Assembly (NCBI GenBank): GCA_020284085.1
Contig: JACEVL010000519.1
Span: 1,538,001-1,602,000 of the forward strand
Origin: Aporrectodea caliginosa
Lineage: Eukaryota > Annelida > Clitellata > Crassiclitellata > Lumbricidae
Reading direction: 5' to 3'
DNA: 64,000 bases
The notes beneath the pieces are model-generated. The model did no database searches and had not been told where the DNA came from. It saw nothing but the letters and a program-made list of their open reading frames with translations. The position numbers and the translations under genes are program-made. This document shows positions 10,935 to 21,298 of the stretch, in pieces. The first letter of the stretch is position 1, and the number at the start of each line of letters is the position of its first letter.

Positions 10935-11215
10935 TTGTTATAATAATCTTTGTTTATTAGTTCAAACCGTCAAAACCGACACACTGCAGTATGATTACAA
11001 TTCATAGTATGAAATGGACGATCACCAGTTATTATAGGAGTTGAATTTAACTGTTTGGCAGCCATGCAAGGCGCCCATCACATCCTACTGATCATCTAAT
11101 CGATGCTATATTGGGAATGAAAGGCTGAGTCGACCTTTAGGAGGGTAGCGGGAAGCGATCCCGCATCTGTGCTGATCTTCGTGCAAGAGTGTTACCCTAA
11201 ACCCCTCCTGTTACG
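10935..11215 (-). mobile_element. SINE-A copy 3
   Basis: On the minus strand: head with GTAACACTCTTGCACGAAG, then GGGATCGCTTCCCGCTACC, CGACTCAGCC, GATGGGCGCCTTGCATGGC and AGTTAAATTCAACTCC, ending in AATAAACAAAGATTATTAT. This is a variant of SINE-A with a GATCGCTTCCCGC insert shared by the copies at 32570-32850 and 62640-62870. Confidence 0.8.
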
Positions 11216-11619
11216 AGGCTCTGTTCACATCCACGGATGTATCTGCCCATGTTGGAGTATCTTAAATACACCAAGATTATGATAAGGCTGTTAGAAAGGT
11301 TCTGTAAAAGAGACAGAGACTGAATGCCCTTGGTGGTGGTGGGTGGACCACTTCTTCTGTCATCGTTCCTTATTCTGGATGAAAGGATGTCCTAGAACTC
11401 TGAACATGGTGGATTCTGTCAACCATGGATGAGAGCTCATTGTTTGGGAGCTGCGCATGCACAGGAACTTGCCACCATTGACATTTCTAGTTAGCTGAGC
11501 ATTGCTTGCAAACTAATGATGGAGGATCTAAATTTATTCTTGCTCTTGGTAGCTAAGTCTCAGCAGGGCTTAGTGCTTAAATATCACTGCCCCTCTCTGT
11601 TTTGCTGACCGACTTGATA
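11216..11619. other. Unannotated non-coding stretch
   Basis: No exon, RNA or repeat boundary recognised. Confidence 0.4.
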
Positions 11620-11810
11620 TCGTATCTCGGTCACAAACTTCTGTATCCCAGCACCGGTTTTTTGCTGTATTGGGTCCCTCACTATGGAATGACCTCCCCT
11701 CCCCCCTGGCAGTCCAGAGTAGGATTATTGATGGGATCTTACATCTCTACTATGGACATTCTGTTTCACAGGCTTGTCATGCTGATATAAGATAAGATAA
11801 TGAGCTGCTC
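11620..11810 (+). pseudogene. LINE ORF C-terminal fragment
   Basis: In one plus frame the stretch reads S-T-G-F-F-A-V-L-G-P-S-L-W-N-D-L-P. This matches the near-C-terminal F-A-V-x-G-P-x-x-W-N-x-L-P signature of CR1/Jockey-group LINEs, which is also seen at 47740-48035. The overlapping 62-codon frame starting at 11602 is out of register with it. Fragment only. Confidence 0.6.
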
Positions 11811-12767
11811 TTATGACATTAACAGCATTTAGGCTGGTGGTGTAGAGATCATTTCTGATTAAGTTCTCCTGAGGCGGTCGACATACAAGTTCCATTTGCA
11901 TTTACAATCTATTGGAAGACTGTGTTTGTCTAGTCCACCGTCATTAGCAGTGCACATCAAGAGGAAAACAGCGCAAGTAGAAGTTTAATTTCTTCTCCGT
12001 CCTGAGTGTTGTTTCAGCATTAGCACAGTAAGTCTGCTACATAGGCTGCAAGTGCAATTCTTGATGTAAATGAGTTTGTATTATTATTATTTGTATCAGT
12101 AGTCTTCTTTGTTTATTAAATCCCCAAAAGTGTAAACCAAAGAAAATACAGATTGACATAGAATAATAACAGGGTATTGGGAAACAACCAGTAGACCCAA
12201 AAGGAACCCGAGTCCTGCTTAAATAGGGTCACCAAATTAAAGGCAGTACAGATGGCGACAAAGAACAGTTGTCTTGCTAATTAAACATGTAGCAAAATCT
12301 CAACTATGAAAATAATTGGTTCATATAAATGACCCACTAAGCAAAAAGTTAAACATAACTAAGCTATAAAACATGTATGTGACAATATTTACAGTTTTAA
12401 TGTTTACCTTTAACGCCAAATGCCTTCTGTTCATCCACTTTATTAACGCCAGTGGTATTGCCATTATCAGTCACTGCTCTGTGAAACTGGAGAGAGTGGC
12501 CTGAGTCCAGACACTGTTGATCAGCACTCTGGCAGAGACCAGGAGCAGCGTTTAAAGTGGGTTGGAATGCATGGGAACGGCGTTCTCACTGCTCTCGAAA
12601 TTCTTTGCTGTTGAACTCTGGTAGTGCATGCGTTTCAATTAAACTCTTCGACAAAGTTCCCACTGCTCAACCAAACCACTTTGAACATTGCCAGGAAGCA
12701 GCAGAAACAATTAAGCAGCATCTATGTAGTGAAAGGAGTGAATTTATAAGTAAGTAGAAAGTAAGTA
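11811..12767. other. Unannotated non-coding stretch
   Basis: AT-rich. The part at 12085-12330 (TTGTTTATTAAATCCCC, then AACAATAATAACAGGG) resembles a minus-strand retroposon tail and recurs loosely at 26580-26720 (CAAATCAAATAAATTCATC, then CTAAGTAGGGACACCAAATT). This suggests an unnamed dispersed repeat. The shared segment is (T)AGGG(A/T)CACCAAATT. Confidence 0.45.
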
Positions 12768-13005
12768 AGCGGGGCTCGGTGGTGTAGGGGTATGTTCGGT
12801 GCCTTGCAACCGGAGGGTTGCAGGTTCGAATCCACCTCAAGCAATTTACCGCGTAGGGACCCTGGGCAAGTCCTTCACTCGCAATTGCTCATGCGCTTCG
12901 GCGTGAAACTCCGATTCAGTGTCCGCTCTGTAGTCGGGAGCGCCTCTGAGTAGAAATCTTGAAGGGGCGCTATATAAATTCTCAGAATGAATAAATGAAT
13001 GAATG
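12768..13005 (+). mobile_element. SINE-C copy 1 (complete)
   Basis: tRNA-like head GGGGCTCGGTGGTGTAGGGG with B-box GCAGGTTCGAATCC. The body has GCGTAGGGACCCTGGGCAAG then TCCTTCACTCGCAATTGC, followed by GGAGCGCCTCTGAGTAGAAA and AAGGGGCGCTATATAAATT. It ends in a (TGAA)n tail. Near-identical to 22122-22360, so the family was recently active. The GGGCAAGTCCTTCACT segment resembles the CTTGGGCAAGTCACTT segment of CORE/MIR-type SINEs. That resemblance is from memory of the family. Confidence 0.88.
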
Positions 13006-13479
13006 AAGTAATTAGTCAGTAAGAAAACGTATTTTGGCAAAAATCTTAGTAATGAGGACTGGTAATAGAAAACCGAGGAGTTAATGAAACATTGGATACA
13101 ATTTGAAATTTAGTCATCCAGTTCTTGTATTAGATCGTCTCTCATATATAATTTAGGTGAAACATTGCTGAAGAACCCAATTAGCTGCAGTCAAGTGGTT
13201 TGCTATATGCTCTTCACTTTCTTTTCATGACCGTCTTGGCAATGGTTGAACAAGCTTTTGAATGGGCAAGGTAGTGTTAGCCATCCTCAGCTACCACTGC
13301 CAACCAAATTATTATTACAGTGGTTCTTAGCTGCAGCTTTAAACAATATTGCACATTGCAGGAGATATTTAGGCTTAGAAACTTCCTCATTGTAGGGGTC
13401 ATGTGCTTTAATATTGTTGTTGCTGTTGTTGTTATTACAACAAACATTTTTAACATGTGCAAAGTCATACAGAAATGGG
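13006..13479. other. Unannotated non-coding stretch
   Basis: Nothing recognisable apart from a short TTGTTGTTGCTGTTGTTGTT run at 13412-13432. Confidence 0.4.
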
Positions 13480-13741
13480 ATCAGAGGCGCGGTTAGTCAG
13501 AGCAGTTAGATATCCAGATGTTTGAAGGCCATAGAGCAGGGGTGCGCAACCTTTGCAGTAATGTCGGCCGCATTAAAGGCTCATACTCTCATCACGGCCG
13601 CCAAGATATCTGCTATTGGGCTATTAAAAAATACATGTGTGGGACGTCCAGGAATATGCTTGTTCACTGTTAGAAATATGTTTACTGACGTCCATTCCTA
13701 GCTTCTCCACGAACTTCAGTAGGCCTACTATATCTTTTCCA

Positions 13742-13990
13742 TCACAAAATTAATAAAAGAACAATAATTTTTTTATCTTCATCTTCAATCCTACTCAAAT
13801 TTGTAGCTAAAATGCCCTGGTCTTTGTTGTTGGCCGACAGGCATGAGAAGTCTGGAAACTCGCTGGAGACGTTCAAACGTATTCCAGACTCTAAGTTGTT
13901 GTCTATCAATCGAGTTCTGTATTTATTTTTCAAATAATTTATCAGAGAGAAGGTTGCCTCACACACGTAGGTGCTTCAGAAGAGGACCAG
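13742..13990 (-). pseudogene. hAT transposase C-terminal dimerisation domain remnant
   Basis: A minus-strand frame carries C-E-A-T-F-S-L-I-N-Y-L-K-N-K-Y-R-T-R-L followed by a short acidic/serine stretch. This is the hATC dimerisation signature (C-E--FS---IK-KYR-RL) of ZBED5/SCAND3-like hAT proteins. It extends a few codons upstream of the ATG at 13966 (V-C-E). Only about 75 residues remain, and the RNase-H catalytic core (DDE residues) is absent from this element. Confidence 0.75.
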
Positions 13991-14046
13991 GGTATTTCTC
14001 GCCAGTTCTCAAAGTTTAGGGTATTCCACCAGACCACCACCAACGT

Positions 14047-14244
14047 TCATGCCTCTACTAAATCGGTTTTATCCTCGAACTTCTTTGTGAGCTCTTCGTC
14101 GCTTTTCAACTCCACCAATTCCATTTTGAGGTCCAGGGCGCATTCTCTGTCTCCACCAGATGAGGAGAAGCAACAAGTCGCAGTGCTGGCAAATCTGATT
14201 AAAGTCATTGCATCGTTAAGTGAATTCTTGTAGCAGGGAATCAA
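14047..14244 (-). pseudogene. hAT transposase internal fragment
   Basis: A minus frame contains M-E-L-V-E-L-K-S-D-E-E-L-T-K-K-F-E-D. This fits the hAT segment that lies just upstream of the dimerisation domain (E-L-Q-S/N-D--L--KF). The sequence between it and 13990 is frameshifted. Both fragments derive from one transposase gene that lost its 5' part. Confidence 0.55.
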
Positions 14245-14850
14245 GGACTATGGTAAAGGATGCGGTAGAAATGTCCAGTTGCATTTGCACACTAACTTTC
14301 ATTGACCACTCTCTCCCTGCATGCCTCACTGTCAGCTCTGCGTGTACAATATATGAACTGGTTGGCTGTCCAATGCTTGATATGAATATTGTTAGTCTGC
14401 CTGCCTCTTTGTCTTTGAGCTACTACATCTGCAGAGATGCATACTTAGATGGTATATTCCCAATGGGAGTCAGAGTGTGAAAGTGTTTGTGTGTGTGGCG
14501 TTTGCTTCTGTGTGCATCATATGCCTACTTGTTGTTAAATTCATGCACTAAAACAGAAGCCAAGATAACTAATTGATATACACTATCTTTTGAAAACAAT
14601 GGAATTAAAATATTTCTGAATAAATATACACACGGCCGCCAATACAATACAATTAGACCATACGTCCACGGCCGCCAATTCTCCCTCTTACGGCCGCATG
14701 CGGCCGTACAGAAATATGCGCACCCCTGCCATAGAGAAATAGCGAGTCTTGAGGCATTTCTTGTAAGACGAAAAGGAGTTCGTGCAACGGGTAAACATTA
14801 GTAGTCGATTCCATTCAGTTGTTAAAGTACTTGTAAGACCAAATATTTTC

Positions 14851-15492
14851 ATTTTCTACAATTTTGCTCTAATTCCATGGCCAGAACCATTGCCAAGGCT
14901 TGCAAAATTGTGCCTGGATCACAGTTTTTCTTATAGTATATAGTCAAGCAGGAAAGTGTGCTAGTTTTGTTTCTGTAGCATATTGATAATTTGCATCTCC
15001 CAAATGTCCAGATAAGTGGCACTTGCAGTTAATTCCATAGCCTTGCAAAGTATCCCATCATGTATACTGTCTGCCTGTCATTGTGTGTTGGATCTCGAAA
15101 CACATCAATCACTGAGGGAAGTGATTCACAGGGATAACTGAGGGAAGTTTAGGATTCATCAGTATTCACATTCAAGTGCTGATTAGCCATTCAATAATAT
15201 ATCAGGCAGCATTTCACTGCAGACTGGCCCAGGGATAATGAACTTCAGATGGGTAGACCAACCAGCAACTGATGAAGACCTTGTGGTGAGGCTTTCAGTT
15301 GGTGTGTTCTGCAACACCTCGAAGAGGCTTCTGCAGTGGAGTGGGTCACTGGAGAGGTGTAAATGTCCTGAAGCATACAGAAGTTGTTAGCATAGATTAG
15401 AATATAACTGCAGCAGTCGTGGACTTCCTTGCCCAGCAGTATTTGTGTCCGGTTGTGCAGAAATATGCTGAAAACTCAGAGCAATGCTGTGG
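14851..15492. other. Unannotated non-coding stretch
   Basis: No exon, RNA or mobile element boundary recognised. Confidence 0.4.
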
Positions 15493-16060
15493 AGGGATGA
15501 AACTGTTATGTTACAATAACAGAGGAATGAAATTTAGATGATATATTGAGAGCAGGATGAAATTTAGATGGTGTGCTAGAAGAGGGATGAGATATTCAGA
15601 GGACACTGAAAGAGGGATGAAATTTAGATGACATATTGACAGCAGGATGAAATTTAGGTGATGTGCTAACTGAGAGAGGGATGAAATTTAGATGATGCAC
15701 TGAGAGAGGGATAAAATTTAGATCATGCACTAACAGAGTGGATGAAATTTAGATGATGCATTAACAGCAGGGATGAAATTTATGATAGTACATTATTGAA
15801 GAATGAAATTGATGAAATTGAGATGACTCACTGACAGAGGGATGAAATTCAGATGATATGTCAACAGAGGGATGAAATTTCGAAGTTGTGCTAACCTAGG
15901 GTAGATGTAATTTTGATGATATGTTAACAGAAGAATTAAATTTAGATTTGTTAACAGGATAAAACTGGACGACATGTTAACATAGGGAAGAAATTTATAT
16001 GAATACGTTAAACAGGTGAAAAGATATGTATCATCTGAGTGAAATTTAAGCGGTTCATTA
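15493..16060. repeat. Irregular minisatellite, unit about 30-38 bp
   Basis: Repeated GGATGAAATTTAGATGAT followed by a variable spacer of the type GTGCTAACAGAGA. About 16 diverged units. Units at the 3' side (after 15890) are more decayed than those at 15530-15780. Confidence 0.88.
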
Positions 16061-16469
16061 AACTGTGGAATGACTCTTAGATGGGACATCAATTGGCTGC
16101 TTTGTTACGTTGTTTTTATGAAAATATCTGCACGTACATGTATCTGGGCTTGTACAGAGCATGTTTTAAGGACCTCTCGAAAGATATGTTTCATCTTATC
16201 TGGGAGTGGGCTACTCTTTCACTTTATTTCACGGATCACTTCATATTTGTGTGCACAAATGTTTAGTCATCGATACCACATTACAGTGGTTGTTCATGAG
16301 CTGTCTTGGTGCAATGTGTGGAAGGCTGAGTGAGCATCCGCTGTAAATGACATTCTATTGATCAAGCCTTGCTTGAGAAAATTGCGTACACTTGGTTCAA
16401 TGCTGTTAATATTAGTCTCTTAGAGGACAGAACTCTATTCAGGTGGGACACAGTATAGATTATTGCTTA
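16061..16469. other. Unannotated non-coding stretch
   Basis: Short overlapping frames at 16070-16333 have no recognisable features. Confidence 0.4.
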
Positions 16470-16635
16470 GAGCACTCGCTCGCCTGGTAAGGAGGACTGT
16501 ATGGATTTACGCCTCCCCTGAGACGGTTACTTGTAGGGACCTTGAGCAAGTCTTTTGCTTACAATTACTGACCGCCTCTGATTGATGCTTGGTCGTTAGA
16601 TAGTGGCGCTTAATAAATGCATAATAATAATAATT
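16470..16635 (+). mobile_element. Old SINE-C-like copy
   Basis: A diverged tRNA-like head, then TTGTAGGGACCTTGAGCAAG, TCTTTTGCTTACAATTACTG, CCGCCTCTGATTGATG and AGTGGCGCTTAATAAATG, with an (ATA)n tail. It keeps the SINE-C order but is clearly more diverged than 12768-13005. Confidence 0.65.
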
Positions 16636-16770
16636 GTAAGATGGTGAAGTGATAATGTTCATCACTTGTTTTATATGAAGAATTATTTACTCAAATTAGA
16701 TGTTGAATTGAGTAGTAGATGCTCGTGACATAATTACTGGAGAATTATTCTTAAAAAAAACCGTTCAGTG

Positions 16771-17012
16771 ACATAGTATCATCACATTGCTGAGATGGTG
16801 AACTGACTTAACATTCTTCACATGCTCTCATCATGTAGAATTATTTTGGCCACTCGCAGATTCAGAGGCGCTCCCGACCCAGGGCTCTAACAAATAAGAT
16901 AGTCTTCAGGTGTTTCTGAAACAGAGGAAGAGACATAGTATCATCACATTGCTGAGATGGTGAACTGACATAACATTCTTCACATGCTCTCATCATGTAG
17001 AATTATTTTGGC
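16771..17012. repeat. 80-bp direct duplication flanking a SINE-C fragment
   Basis: 16771-16850 and 16933-17012 are the same 80 bp with one mismatch (CTTAAC versus CATAAC). Between them lie 82 bp (16851-16932) that match 23020-23099 (CACTCGCAGATTCAGAGGCG through GTGTTTCTGAAACAGAGG), a minus-strand SINE/LINE 3' fragment. The pair is almost identical and so young. It looks like a duplication with a templated insert rather than a normal target-site duplication. Confidence 0.9.
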
Positions 17013-18565
17013 AAAGATGTTGAATCGATGTAATGTCCTTTCCATGATTGTTAAGGACTCTTCCCAATCCCAGTCATGCAAGAACTGTACTGGGTGTGCT
17101 GGAAGTTTGAAGTCCGGCAGAGGTAGTGATTGCCAGTGATGCAGTCTGCAATGTTGTCGGCAGCTGGCTGCCTTGCTTGCCCAGCCGAGAGACAGAGGCC
17201 TTGAGTAGAAATCGCCTGTCTGGAGGTGAGGCAGTATAGTATGGTTTTTGGCTCTGCATTCCAGTTGACTAGAGAATTTTCTGCAACACATGTGAATATG
17301 GCAGCAAGGATGAGCCCTGCTTTTATGCTTCCTCTCAGCAAATGAATATCTGTACTGTAAAATACTTGCTTTGTGAGCCGTGAACATTCTTGTTTTCTTC
17401 TCTGACTGTGAGAGTGTGGTATTCTTGTTGCTTTTGTGTACATTGGTCATCGCGTGCAATCGTAATGACTTGTCTAAGACCATGTCTTGGTTCTTGTTAC
17501 AGTCATTCAGTGATATTAAGTTTGAGGTATAATGGCTGGATATTTTTGTGGTTTAGTTGCACTTGTCGGCCATTGGTTTGGGTATAGACATGACTGCGGG
17601 ATCTGTGGGAGTAGTTCAAAGATGCTCTATGTGACGTCCAGGTGTACTTGTTTGCTTTCTTACATATGGTGAATATAATCTTGTGTCCTGTAGAAGTATT
17701 TGTTGAGATATGTACATGCGCTGTAACAGTCAGAAAGTTAAGCTTAGCTCACCCGTTGTTGAAGACTTTGTTTGGTTAAGGCTAGGAGTTGACATGTGCC
17801 CTAAAGTTCTGGTACAGAAATATTTGGTTATTTATTTGTTCAGCCTTTGTTGATACCACAGGGTGCTTTTAACAGGATTCTGATCATGTAATAGACAACC
17901 TGGCAAGTCATTTATTTAATTCAATGCAGTGTTGTGTGATTGCTGTTATTACTTTGCTGTATAGATAGTTAAGGCTTTGCATTGGAACTCTGCTCTTCTC
18001 ATTATGTTGGCCCTTGGAATTGACCTGATTGGGATTACACCTTGAATTGCCATCGCTTGAAAGTGTGATTAGCAATTGGTTAATAAAGGATATACTTACT
18101 TAGTTACTTAGTTAGTGCATTATGATTTATTATGGTGACACTGTAAAAGTTTTAAGATTGGATAAGATATTATCTAACTCGTGACAGTGTCTGGGAAAAG
18201 ATTAGACATTGGAGACAGGAAGACCAGCAACTGTGGCTCTTTCTGTGAACGACTGTGTTACGTGTGGAAGATAACATTGTGTAGCAAGACTGAAGACCTC
18301 AGGTGAAATATTGCTATCATCATCAGATTGGGTTGTCGTGGTAGCCTCTGTTAATCCCCTAGTGAGTCATGAGAGTTATGATCGGTTTGAGGGACGACAG
18401 ATGATTACAGTCATACGTCATTATGTGATGGTGTTCTCTACTGTTGTTGTTTTTGGTGTTGTCATGAATGCCATTAATTATGCATGTTGTCAGGCATTAG
18501 CCTAGTTTCGTATAAATTTGTTACATTTGAGCAGATGCATTTGATTTTTACCTTCTGCCAAATTA
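17013..18565. other. Unannotated non-coding stretch
   Basis: The longest frame is 167 codons on minus (16980-17483), overlapped by another of 130 codons. It starts inside the 80-bp duplication, has no recognisable domain and is probably chance. A (TTAG/TTAC) tail-like run sits near 18090-18112. Confidence 0.4.
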
Positions 18566-18845
18566 GGGAGTGCTCGTTAGTGTAGTGGTTAGCGTGCTGG
18601 ACTGCCAATCGAGAGGTCAGAAGTTCAAATCCCCATCAGGGCAGAAATTTGGTCCGAAATTTCTGTTCCATTTGCACCATAGCCAACAACAATGCGTACA
18701 CTGTCGGTGGGAAGATGAGATGGCGAGGGAGAGGACTGGTCATCCACCCTCATACACAGTCATGCTGAGATTAAGAAAATGGAAGTCGCTAATGCTTCAT
18801 ACACATGGCTGCCTCAGGACTAGCTTAAGGGACTGCTCTTCTTCA
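18566..18845 (+). mobile_element. SINE-B copy 2
   Basis: Head GTGTAGTGGTTAGCGTGCTG then ATCGAGAGGTCAGAAGTTCA; body TGTCGGTGGGAAGATGAGAT; end GCTTAAGGGACTGCTCTTC. Internally shortened between CATAGCCAAC and AATGCGTACACTG. Confidence 0.87.
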
Positions 18846-19404
18846 AATTAGGAGATGAACAGCTGATCTGGATGAATCATCTGGCTTCCCTGCGGCTTCC
18901 CTGTGATAAACTTTAATAAGCATTAGAAAGGGTTTTGACTTTTGATCATAGGCATCAGTTGTACTATAAGGGCGTTGTTGCAGATTTTTATATCAAGCTT
19001 AGTTACCCATTATGCCTTCATGATTTTTATGTTGAGTGTACGGAAGAGGCACATATTATCAAACTCATAAATACTGCTTTTTAACATTAATGCATATACT
19101 ACTAAATATTTTCTCTAAAAATTGTGCAAGGAAAATTGTGCAATCACAACGGCATGCAATTTTATTGGGTCTTCTATTTCCTGAATTTGAAAGAAATTCA
19201 TCTCTTCATGATTTACATCCACGTATTCCTTGAGGTGTTGTTATAGTTTTCAAATTATTTACCTGCATCAGTTGTCTTTTGATAAGAGTCGTATTTTGAG
19301 GATCCTGATTATCCTGACCAAAGATGTATGTTAAATAAAACTGAGCAAAGCAAACGGTTGTTGATTGAAATCCGTGCATTGGCTGACGACTGAAATAGTA
19401 CCGG
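18846..19404. other. Unannotated non-coding stretch
   Basis: No features recognised. Confidence 0.4.
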
Positions 19405-19592
19405 ATTAAGTGACCCACAGATTAAATGACCCACGGATTAAATGACCCACGGATTAAATGACCCACGTATTAATGGACCCACGGATTAAATGACCCGCGT
19501 ATTAATGGACCCACGGATTAAATGACCCACTGATTAAATGACCCACTGATTAAATGACCACGGATTAAATGACCCACGGATTAAATGACCCA
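19405..19592. repeat. 16-bp minisatellite
   Basis: About 12 units of GATTAAATGACCCACG with variants GTATTAATGGACCCAC and one 15-bp unit. The variant pair at 19470-19510 repeats as a dimer, a small higher-order pattern. Confidence 0.93.
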
Positions 19593-20035
19593 CATCGTCC
19601 TCTGTTCATGGTAGACTGTGATGGTGGCAACATTTGCAGACTTGGTCGGCAAATTTAATTATATCTGATACAACGTCCAACGTATCAGTTACTTTCCTAC
19701 AGAGTTCCATGCAGAGATAACATAATCCTGCACTGTGTAGTTTGGTTGGTAATATGAATTTCACAACCCCGATATTTTACCTCTTTTGTTCAGTTTATTT
19801 ATGGTTGATTCACATGAAACCGGTCTTATTCAAGTGAAACCGGTCTTATTCACGTGAAACCGGTCTTCCAACTGTCCGAGAACTGAACTAGAGGTGTGGT
19901 GCTCAGCGTGTAACCTGAGCTTGGCAATTTTCTACCTATTTTTAGGGCTTAAGTTGCTTTCGACGACAAAATTGCTGCTGATGTTCAATGAATTTTTGTG
20001 AAAGCTTTTGTGATAAACATGTTTAGCCTGTCATG
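19593..20035. other. Non-coding stretch with a 21-bp triplicated motif
   Basis: Three tandem copies of CACATGAAACCGGTCTTATT or near variants lie at about 19810-19868, each with the palindrome ACCGGT. Nothing else recognised. Confidence 0.6.
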
Positions 20036-20106
20036 AACACTTTAATAACAACGAGCATATACTAAAAGTGAATGGGAAACCAATGCAGCTCGTCTGTTAA
20101 AGTGTT
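20036..20106 (+). mobile_element. Miniature inverted-repeat sequence, copy 1
   Basis: A 71-bp unit bounded by AACACTTTAA and its exact inverse TTAAAGTGTT. The core has ACTAAAAGTGAATGGGAAAC then CAATGCAGCTC. A second copy in the same orientation lies at 36977-37040. Possibly a very short MITE or a recurring structured RNA-like unit. Confidence 0.65.
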
Positions 20107-20755
20107 AAGTCACACCTATTTATATCTGTTAGATGACCATATTCAGCTCCATTATGAGGTTCTTTAAGGGCGCTATATAAATAATCAGATGTATACATAT
20201 ATGCATATATACGGGTAGATGGAAACGCTTGTTCGAAAGTGTTATTATCTATTCGAGGCTGACTTATTGCATCAGCTTGTAAGCAGTGTTGTTGGATTTT
20301 TCATTAGTTTTTGTCAATAAGATCTTTTTCACCAGGGCTTTGACTTGATGGTGCAGTCCGACAGTTGTCCTAGTTTTTACCGTCTCCCTTAATTATGACT
20401 CGGTTATTTCCTCAGGGTATTCACCCCAGTAGTGCCTCTGAGTTTTTTTATATAACACCGCATCACTATAAATTTATCATTGCAATACTCTGGTTTTAAA
20501 AAGTGTTAGATAGTGTTAGTGGTAGGTGTTGGGTAACAATATAGAAAGAACTTCAGTGCTTAAATTGTCATTGCTTGTGTTATACACAAATTGTCTAGTG
20601 CAGAGGACAGTCACTGTGATCTAAAGCAGACACTGAGGTTTGCTCTAGGTACAAGTTTGTGTGTTTTTATGTAGCTGGTTTGTATGTGTAATACATACTT
20701 ATATGTGTGATGCAGCAGAAAACAATAATGCTATCTGCTAGCTGCTTCACTTGTG
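20107..20755. other. Non-coding stretch with retroposon 3' fragments
   Basis: 20150-20195 (AAGGGCGCTATATAAATAAT) and 20420-20480 (GTGCCTCTGAGTTTTTTTAT) are 3' pieces of the SINE-C/LINE family. The rest is unassigned. Confidence 0.5.
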
Positions 20756-21145
20756 CCCCATAAGAGCAGTCCCTTAAGCTAGCCCTGAGGTAGCCATGGG
20801 TATGAAGTGTTAGTGACTTCATTTTCTTAGCATATGAGGGTGGATGGCCGATCCTCTCCCTCGCCATCTCATCTTCCCACCGACAGTGTACAGTCAATGT
20901 ACTCATTATTTCTTATTTCGTCGGGGCTGTCACGCTGAGAGCGCCTCTGAATAGCTAGTACTGTAAGAGGCACTTTATAAATTCTCAGATATGATATGAT
21001 GCGTTATAGCTGAGTTGGGGAGGGACTGCATGTGGAACAGAAATCTCAAGCCATATTTCTGCCCTGTTGGGTATTTGAACTCACGACCTCTCAAGTGACC
21101 TCTCTCAAGTGACCTCTCAAGTGACCTCTCAAGTGACCTCCGATT
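20756..21145 (-). mobile_element. SINE-B copy 3 with nested SINE-C fragment
   Basis: Minus-strand SINE-B runs 20756-20905, is interrupted by about 95 bp of a plus-strand SINE-C 3' end (AGCGCCTCTGAATAGCTAGT, then CTTTATAAATTCTCAG, tail GATATGATATGATG), and resumes at about 21000. In the head, a CTCTCAAGTGAC-type unit is expanded to about five tandem copies (21085-21140). Confidence 0.82.
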
Positions 21146-21187
21146 TAAAAGGATCTCCCTCGTGTCACTGCCTGATCTTTCCCATGA

Positions 21188-21292
21188 CATTGGTACACTT
21201 ACTGCAGACTGTCAATGGGATGATCAGGCAGCAGAGGAGAGGGCTGGCCACTCATCCTCATATACTGAGCCCAAGAAAGTGAAGTTGCTAAA
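21188..21292 (+). mobile_element. SINE-B internal fragment
   Basis: TACACTTACTGCAGACTGTC, then GGGCTGGCCACTCATCCTCA and AAGAAAGTGAAGTTGCTAA match the middle of SINE-B. Both ends are missing. Confidence 0.65.
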
Positions 21293-21298
21293 GGAGGT

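Larger units (their letters stand above)
13537..14728 (-). mobile_element. Non-autonomous hAT transposon with transposase remnant
   Basis: Terminal inverted repeats: left CAGGGGTGCGCAACCTTT; right end ATATGCGCACCCCTG, which reads CAGGGGTGCGCATAT in reverse. The element is flanked by a perfect 8-bp target duplication CCATAGAG (13529-13536 and 14729-14736), the hallmark of the hAT superfamily. CGGCCGC motifs cluster near both ends, including a perfect palindrome ACGGCCGCATGCGGCCGT at 14690-14707; such subterminal repeats are usual transposase-binding sites. The 1192-bp interior keeps decayed C-terminal transposase coding on the minus strand. It is too short for a full transposase. Confidence 0.92.
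13480..14850 (+). repeat. Dispersed repeat R1, copy 2, split by a hAT insertion
   Basis: Left part 13480-13536 (AGGCGCGG...GCAGTTAGATATCCAGATG) and right part 14737-about 14850 (AAATAGCGAGTCTTGAGG) form one repeat related to 960-1125. They are separated by the hAT element at 13537-14728 plus its target duplication. Confidence 0.6.

Noticed and set aside
12768..12850. Possible tRNA genes at SINE heads (also 22122, 24987, 49541, 59705)
   Set aside because: A- and B-box-like motifs are present, but each continues into a common SINE body and tail, so these are tRNA-derived SINEs and not tRNA genes.
16980..17483. 167-codon minus frame
   Set aside because: Starts inside an 80-bp duplication, is overlapped by another long minus frame, and shows no recognisable domain.
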